The notes under the pieces are model-generated. The model did no database searches. It saw only the letters and a list, made by a program, of their open reading frames with translations, and was not told where the DNA came from. A program made the translations under genes and the position numbers. From an uncultured Collinsella sp. (GTDB lineage Bacteria; Actinomycetota; Coriobacteriia; Coriobacteriales; Coriobacteriaceae): a DNA stretch of 64,000 nucleotides. The stretch is from positions 1 to 64,000 of the forward strand of contig CAAECW010000107.1 in the NCBI GenBank assembly GCA_900754445.1, in the 5' to 3' direction. Of this stretch, positions 52,071-64,000 are shown piece after piece (position 1 is the stretch's first letter; each line of letters starts with the position of its first letter).

Positions 52071-52249
52071 GATACACATACATCTACCTGCGTGTTTTCT
52101 GTCGAAAAACTTTGCTACTCCAAAAACTCAATCGCGTCAAGGCTTTTCTTGCCCAACGGTCGGTACCTGATAAACTATTAGGTTGCGATAACTGGCGAAG
52201 CTATGCCTCGCCAACCCACCGAGCATTTCCGTGAAGGAGGAAAAACCTG

Positions 52250-55741
<3,492 letters not shown>

Positions 55742-55747
55742 TTGACT

Positions 55748-60226
<4,479 letters not shown>

Positions 60227-60270
60227 CTAGTTCCGCCGTTCTAACGAACGGCGGCGACCTCCGTCGCTGC

Positions 60271-60370
60271 GCGGCCCCCAGAGCTACAATCTGTCATTCA
60301 AAAGGCAGGGCATGACCAAAAGGTCAATGCCCTGCCTTTTTCATGCCACCTTGTACGCTCTGGGGGCCGC
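60271..60370. repeat. Nested palindrome after rpoC
   Basis: GCGGCCCCCAGAGC plus TACA (60271-60288) pairs with TGTAC plus GCTCTGGGGGCCGC (60352-60370), enclosing the terminator at 60300. Total about 100 bases. Confidence 0.8.
60300..60343 (+). terminator. Rho-independent terminator of rpoBC
   Basis: AAAGGCAGGGCAT pairs with ATGCCCTGCCTTTTT, within the nested palindrome. Confidence 0.92.
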
Positions 60371-60420
60371 TCGCTTGCGTATGCTCAACCTGTTGCGTTC
60401 CGCTGATTCCTTGGGGATTT

Positions 60421-60455
60421 GCCAATAAGGGACAGGTTTATTTTGGTAGGTTTTT
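60421..60455. repeat. Repeat family A copy upstream of the ECF sigma gene
   Basis: On the minus strand it reads AAAAACCTACCAAAATAAACC then TGTCCCTTATTGGC, almost identical to 33665-33700; the outer right arm is degraded. Confidence 0.8.
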
Positions 60456-60467
60456 CCTGCTTGAATT

Positions 60468-60496
60468 TGAAACATTTCGCCCGACAAGAGCGTATC
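60468..60496 (+). promoter_or_regulatory. ECF-type promoter of the sigma factor gene
   Basis: TGAAAC (60468-60473), 17 bases, CGTATC (60491-60496). The AAC -35 motif and CGT -10 motif are typical of ECF sigma factors, so this gene is probably autoregulated. Confidence 0.7.
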
Positions 60497-60544
60497 TAAG
60501 GTGAGGGCCTCACCAAGAATTATTAACGTCACCGGGAGGTGATT

Positions 60545-61063
60545 ATGGAAGAACAAGCATTTAGACAGGCGGTCGAAGACCACCGGGATGTCGTGTTTCG
60601 GATCGCGTTGACGTACCTGCGTGATCGCGCCGACGCCGACGATGTCGCTCAAGACGTCTTTCTGAAGTTACTCAAAAACGATGCGCAATTTGAAAGCTGG
60701 GAACATCTTCGTCGATGGCTTATCCGGGTCACGATCAATGAATGCAAATCGCTCTTTCGAAAGCCATGGAGGCGTGTGGAGGATATTGAGAACCTGGCCG
60801 ATTCGCTTTCGGCGGCGCAGGATGAGACCAAGGCGGTCTTGTCAGACGTTATGCGACTTCCGGAGCGATTCCGCGTTCCCATCGTGCTCTATTACTATCT
60901 GGGCTTTTCGACCTCAGAGATTGCCGAGTTGTTGCATGTACCAGCCGCGACCGTTCGAACGCGTTTAGCCCGTGGTCGATCGAAGCTCAAATTCATCCTA
61001 GAGGAGGGCGACCGTGAAATCCAATCAAATCAAGCAGGCCTTCGAGTCCATCCAAGCCGATAG
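60545..61063 (+). CDS. ECF RNA polymerase sigma factor
   Basis: A 172-residue group IV sigma factor with only regions 2 and 4: region 2 (FRQAVEDHRDVVFRIALTYL ... ADDVAQDVFLKLL, ~5-50) for -10 recognition and core binding; region 4 (LPERFRVPIVLYYYLGFSTS EIAELLHVPAATVRTRLARG split helix, ~105-150) for -35 recognition. ATG at 60545 has GGGAGG five bases upstream. An ECF-type promoter precedes it. The last 50 bases overlap the anti-sigma gene, so the pair is translationally coupled. Located between rpoC and rpsL, an uncommon site. Confidence 0.92.
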   Translation: MEEQAFRQAVEDHRDVVFRIALTYLRDRADADDVAQDVFLKLLKNDAQFESWEHLRRWLIRVTINECKSLFRKPWRRVEDIENLADSLSAAQDETKAVLSDVMRLPERFRVPIVLYYYLGFSTSEIAELLHVPAATVRTRLARGRSKLKFILEEGDREIQSNQAGLRVHPSR

Positions 61064-62090
61064 CGACCTTGCAGATCGCGTCCTAAATACCGCTGCGGGT
61101 GAGCCGCTTCATCGAAAGGGCCACGCGAAGCCTCTCTATGTTGCCGTAATCGGATGTCTTGCCGGAGTTTTGGCGACTGGAGGGGTCGCCTACGCCGTTG
61201 TCAATTCCGGCTATTTTGCCTCAGCCTGGGGAAACCACGGCAACGGGGATTCCATTACCTGGACCAACGGTGGCTCATCGGGGACTCAATATACCTACAC
61301 CAGAGAGTTTGGTGACGGTATCGCGCCCCAAAGCCTGGAGGGCGCAGTCCAGAAGGTTGATCTGTCCGTCGAGGGTAATGGCTATACGCTCGATATCCAT
61401 GAGATGGCTATTGACCAAAACGGCTGCGGAGCCGTGACGTTTACGTTGTCCAATCCAAATGGCGTTAACTACTACAAGCCGGCAGCAGAGACAGGCGAAC
61501 TTGTTCTCTATGGTGAAGAAGAACAAGGCATCGGCACGCCCGATATGAAGTTCGGCGAGGAATGGCCTGACACACGCAGCACAATTGATAAGGACACATC
61601 AAGCGATACTGTCATTAATGGCACGATGTACTTTGCCGCTATGGATCGCGAGCGAGATTTGCAACATGCGGTCACCTGGAATATCCACTGGACCGAGGGT
61701 GAAGGTGAGAGTGCGAGGCGGTTTGAGGCGTCGACACCCGAGTTCAATATTGGAGCGTACGTCGATACAAAGGAACTCCGCTCCGGTGACTCGCCTCTTG
61801 AGATTAGCCCGTTTTCCATCCAGACGCACATCGATGATTTGGGCTATGAAGCAGTTGATAATAAGCTGACCGTCAGCTACAAGGATGGATCGGAGCAGAT
61901 TATCGAAGATGACGACGCAGGGGTGTTCAACTTATATTTTTCTTATGGGCGCAATAGCGGAGAGAACATCTGGGTGCCAACGAAGTTGATTGATGTCGAA
62001 CAAGTGGTCTCAGTAACGCTTGAGGGCACGAGGTGCACGTCAACAGGGGAGACCGAAACAAAAGTACCCTTTACCATCGTCTATTCGTAA
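61014..62090 (+). CDS. Membrane anti-sigma factor-like protein (DUF4179-like)
   Basis: A 358-residue single-pass membrane protein. A short cytosolic N-terminus (1-40), which would hold the sigma factor, one membrane helix (~41-63, YVAVIGCLAGVLATGGVAYAV) and a ~290-residue extracellular part rich in beta strands, Gly, Asp and Thr. This layout matches the anti-sigma partners of many Gram-positive ECF factors. GTG start with GAGGAGGG upstream, inside the sigma gene. The outer domain presumably senses an envelope signal; the ligand is unknown. A terminator follows. Confidence 0.8.
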   Translation: MKSNQIKQAFESIQADSDLADRVLNTAAGEPLHRKGHAKPLYVAVIGCLAGVLATGGVAYAVVNSGYFASAWGNHGNGDSITWTNGGSSGTQYTYTREFGDGIAPQSLEGAVQKVDLSVEGNGYTLDIHEMAIDQNGCGAVTFTLSNPNGVNYYKPAAETGELVLYGEEEQGIGTPDMKFGEEWPDTRSTIDKDTSSDTVINGTMYFAAMDRERDLQHAVTWNIHWTEGEGESARRFEASTPEFNIGAYVDTKELRSGDSPLEISPFSIQTHIDDLGYEAVDNKLTVSYKDGSEQIIEDDDAGVFNLYFSYGRNSGENIWVPTKLIDVEQVVSVTLEGTRCTSTGETETKVPFTIVYS

Positions 62091-62095
62091 GGTCT

Positions 62096-62130
62096 GAGGC
62101 CGCTTCCTACTAGGGGAAGCGGCCTCTTTT
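62096..62130 (+). terminator. Rho-independent terminator of the sigma operon
   Basis: GAGGCCGCTTCC (62096-62107) pairs with GGAAGCGGCCTC (62115-62126), then TTTTG. Confidence 0.92.
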
Positions 62131-62208
62131 GCGTTAAATGGAAACGCCGCCGATTTCCATGCGTCAGATGAGAGCAGATTACCTCTGGAGCGCGACGTTT
62201 CACCAGAT

Positions 62209-62247
62209 AAAACCGAACAAAATAAACCTGTCCCTTTTTGGCGGGTA
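62209..62247. repeat. Repeat family A copy
   Basis: AAAACCGAACAAAATAAACC then TGTCCCTTTTTGGCGGG, sharing CAAAATAAACCTGTCCCTTT with 33665 and 60421. Confidence 0.82.
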
Positions 62248-62269
62248 GCGTTGCCCCGCCGAGCACGTC

Positions 62270-62408
62270 GGATTCCCGGCCCGGGCGGCCGGCGGCTTAA
62301 GTTTGTCGCGAGTTCCGCACGAGCCGGAGAGCACTTAATGTGCTCTCCGTGCGAGTCAGGACTGTAGAGCAGCAAACTTAACCCCCGCGCCGCCCGGTCC
62401 GGGAATCC
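62270..62408. repeat. Repeat family E: palindrome upstream of rpsL
   Basis: Arms 62270-62309 and 62369-62408 (GGATTCCCGG...TTAAGTTTG / CAAACTTAA...CCGGGAATCC) enclose a centre at 62313-62355 with TTCCGCACGAGCCG and GAGCACTTAATGTGCTC, shared with 49365. The region 62131-62492 has no gene. Confidence 0.9.
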
Positions 62409-62492
62409 ACCCCCGCGCACAGAAAGGGATTCCTTTTGTGTAGGCTTTGCGGAAATGTGCCAATTTTGGGATACGCCCGGCGGCGTGGTCTG

Positions 62493-62521
62493 TTGACGGC
62501 ACAGCTAACGCCACGTATCCT
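62493..62521 (+). promoter_or_regulatory. Promoter of rpsL-rpsG-fusA
   Basis: TTGACG (62493-62498), 17 bases, TATCCT (62516-62521), giving a leader of about 85 bases. Confidence 0.75.
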
Positions 62522-62614
62522 ATCGAACTGCGTGTTTCGTAGGGGGATGCTGACCCCTCGATTCAAGCCGTTGCACTTTACAGAAAGCTGGAATCATTCG
62601 AGAAGGAGTACGCT

Positions 62615-62992
62615 TTGCCTACTATTAACCAGCTGGTTCGCCAGGGCCGTCGTTCCGTGCCCAAGAAGTCCAAGAACGCTGCTCTGCAGCACAACTCCCA
62701 GAAGCGCGGCGTGTGCACCCGCGTCTTCACCACGAGCCCCAAGAAGCCGAACTCGGCTCTTCGTAAGGTTGCCCGTGTTCGCCTTGTCAACGGCATCGAA
62801 GTTACTGCTTACATCCCGGGTGAGGGCCACAACCTGCAGGAGCACTCCATCGTGCTCGTCCGCGGCGGTCGTGTCCGTGACCTCCCTGGTGTCCGTTATC
62901 ACGTCATCCGTGGCGCCTACGACGCTGCTCCGGTCCAGAACCGTATGCAGGCCCGTTCCAAGTACGGTGCTAAGCGCCCCAAGGCCAAATAA
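62615..62992 (+). CDS. rpsL: 30S ribosomal protein S12
   Basis: A 125-residue protein of the decoding centre. [18 protein letters not shown] and [13 protein letters not shown] are conserved. Residue 43 is Lys as usual, but residue 88 is Arg ([10 protein letters not shown]) where most bacteria have Lys; Lys88Arg is a known streptomycin-resistance change in other species. TTG start, normal [11 protein letters not shown] beginning, AGAAGGAG upstream. It heads the str operon with rpsG and fusA. Confidence 0.97.
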   Translation: MPTINQLVRQGRRSVPKKSKNAALQHNSQKRGVCTRVFTTSPKKPNSALRKVARVRLVNGIEVTAYIPGEGHNLQEHSIVLVRGGRVRDLPGVRYHVIRGAYDAAPVQNRMQARSKYGAKRPKAK

Positions 62993-63065
62993 GCCAGATA
63001 ACGTTTTGATACTTTCGCCGTGTGCCGCCTAAGCGCCGCACGGTAGACACTTAAGGAGATTTCAC

Positions 63066-63539
63066 ATGCCGCGTCGTGCAGCAGCTAATCGTCGTGAGGT
63101 TCAGCCTGACGCCGTTTACAACAACCGCCTGGTGACTCAGCTCATCAACAAGGTCCTTCTTGACGGCAAGAAGGCCACCGCTGAGCGCATCGTTTACACC
63201 GCTTTCGAGATCGTTGCCGAGAAGTCTGAGGGTGGCGACGCTCTCGCTACCTTCAAGAAGGCTATGGACAACGTCAAGCCCACGCTCGAGGTTAAGCCCA
63301 AGCGTGTCGGTGGCGCTACCTATCAGGTCCCGATGGAGGTCAACTCCCGTCGTTCCACCGCTCTGGGTATCCGCTGGATCGTCAACTTCTCCCGCGCTCG
63401 CAAGGAGAAGACCATGGCCGAGCGTCTCGCCAACGAGATCCTCGACGCTTCCAACGGCCTGGGCGCTTCCGTCAAGAAGCGTGAGGACGTCTTCAAGATG
63501 GCCGAGGCCAACCGCGCGTTCTCTCACTATCGTTGGTAA
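63066..63539 (+). CDS. rpsG: 30S ribosomal protein S7
   Basis: A 157-residue protein that organises the 3' domain of 16S rRNA and lines the E site. The beginning [30 protein letters not shown] (~80) and [13 protein letters not shown] segment (~95) are typical. AAGGAG 7 bases before ATG. Between rpsL and fusA in the standard str-operon order. Length matches the bacterial norm of about 156. Confidence 0.97.
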   Translation: MPRRAAANRREVQPDAVYNNRLVTQLINKVLLDGKKATAERIVYTAFEIVAEKSEGGDALATFKKAMDNVKPTLEVKPKRVGGATYQVPMEVNSRRSTALGIRWIVNFSRARKEKTMAERLANEILDASNGLGASVKKREDVFKMAEANRAFSHYRW

Positions 63540-63558
63540 GTTAAGGTAAGGAACTAAC

Positions 63559-64000
63559 ATGGCTAAGCCTAAGTACAAGCTTTCCGATACCCGTAACATC
63601 GGCATCATGGCCCACATCGATGCCGGTAAGACCACCACGACCGAGCGTATTCTTTACTACACCGGTAAGACCCACAAGATCGGTGAGGTCCATGAGGGCG
63701 CTGCCACCATGGACTGGATGGTTCAGGAGCAGGAGCGCGGCGTAACCATTACCTCCGCTGCTACCACGTGCTTCTGGAACAAGGACGGTAAGGACTACCG
63801 CATCCAGATCATCGACACCCCGGGCCACGTTGACTTCACCGCCGAGGTCGAGCGCTGCCTGCGCGTCCTCGATGGCGCTGTCGCCGTCTTCGACGCCGTT
63901 GCCGGCGTTCAGCCCCAGTCTGAGACCGTTTGGCGTCAGGCTTCTACCTTCAACGTCCCCCGCATCGCCTTCATCAATAAGTATGACCGCGTGGGCGCTG
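63559..64000 (+). CDS. fusA: Elongation factor G (5' part, cut by window end)
   Basis: The first 147 codons of EF-G, the translocation GTPase. [20 protein letters not shown] (P-loop, ~14), [10 protein letters not shown] (switch I end, ~61), DTPGHVDF (~82) and [10 protein letters not shown] (~137) are visible. The G4 motif is NKYD where NKMD is usual; the specificity residues Asn, Lys and Asp are kept. RBS AAGGTAAGGA before ATG, 19 bases after rpsG. The gene continues beyond the window (normal length about 700 codons). Confidence 0.96.
   Translation, partial: MAKPKYKLSDTRNIGIMAHIDAGKTTTTERILYYTGKTHKIGEVHEGAATMDWMVQEQERGVTITSAATTCFWNKDGKDYRIQIIDTPGHVDFTAEVERCLRVLDGAVAVFDAVAGVQPQSETVWRQASTFNVPRIAFINKYDRVGA

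Overview
The window is from a high-GC, Gram-positive-type chromosome. Gene content, TTG/GTG starts with strong Shine-Dalgarno sites, the ribosomal/RNA-polymerase gene order and protein similarity recalled from memory all suggest a gut actinobacterium of class Coriobacteriia, most likely Collinsella or a close relative. This assignment is inference; no database was searched.

Layout. 1-12.7 kb: a ThrE-type exporter, a DUF2798 membrane protein, a very large acyl-CoA dehydratase activase-like protein with a TetR regulator translated from its 3' end, clpC and the dipeptidase pepD. 12.7-15.4 kb (minus strand): a hipBA toxin-antitoxin pair and mntP behind a yybP-ykoY-type manganese riboswitch. 15.5-21.1 kb: the housekeeping run disA-ispD-ispF-cysS-rlmB-yacP. 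21.1-22.5 kb: a HipA-like kinase fused to its own DNA-binding domain. 22.7-27.8 kb: tRNAs Thr, Tyr, Thr, Met, then tuf-rpmG-tRNA-Trp-secE-nusG-rplK-rplA. 27.9-40 kb (mostly minus strand): phosphoesterase, BMP/ParB-like fusion, MscS channel, wall-anchored 5'-nucleotidase, an ABC importer of the TrpXYZ type, a WYL-like regulator, asnS and a PTS IIA protein. 40-49.2 kb: esterase, FeoA-FeoB fusion, MFS exporter, GH13 enzyme, DNA glycosylase, unknown protein, aminotransferase. 49.5-64 kb: L10 leader, rplJ-rplL, galU, rpoB-rpoC, an ECF sigma/anti-sigma pair, then rpsL-rpsG-fusA (cut by the window end).

How it fits together. The translation/transcription machinery is split into three blocks (rplKA; rplJL-rpoBC; rpsL-rpsG-fusA) by accessory genes and by galU and the sigma pair. 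Each block has its own promoters, leaders and terminators.

Most notable. (1) The predicted RNA polymerase beta' subunit has a ~235-residue C-terminal extension containing a helix-hairpin-helix module that closely resembles the DNA-binding C-terminal domain of the alpha subunit, including the arginine, asparagine, glycine and lysine positions that contact UP elements. The bridge helix, the GLPRV-LFEAR motif of beta' and fork loop 2 of beta are also unusual. (2) The intergenic DNA is crowded with at least five families of inverted repeats whose outer or inner arms change in a base-pair-preserving way. Two of these families form short tandem hairpin arrays. (3) There are two separate HipA kinases, each with repeated palindromic operators, one a self-contained HTH-kinase fusion.
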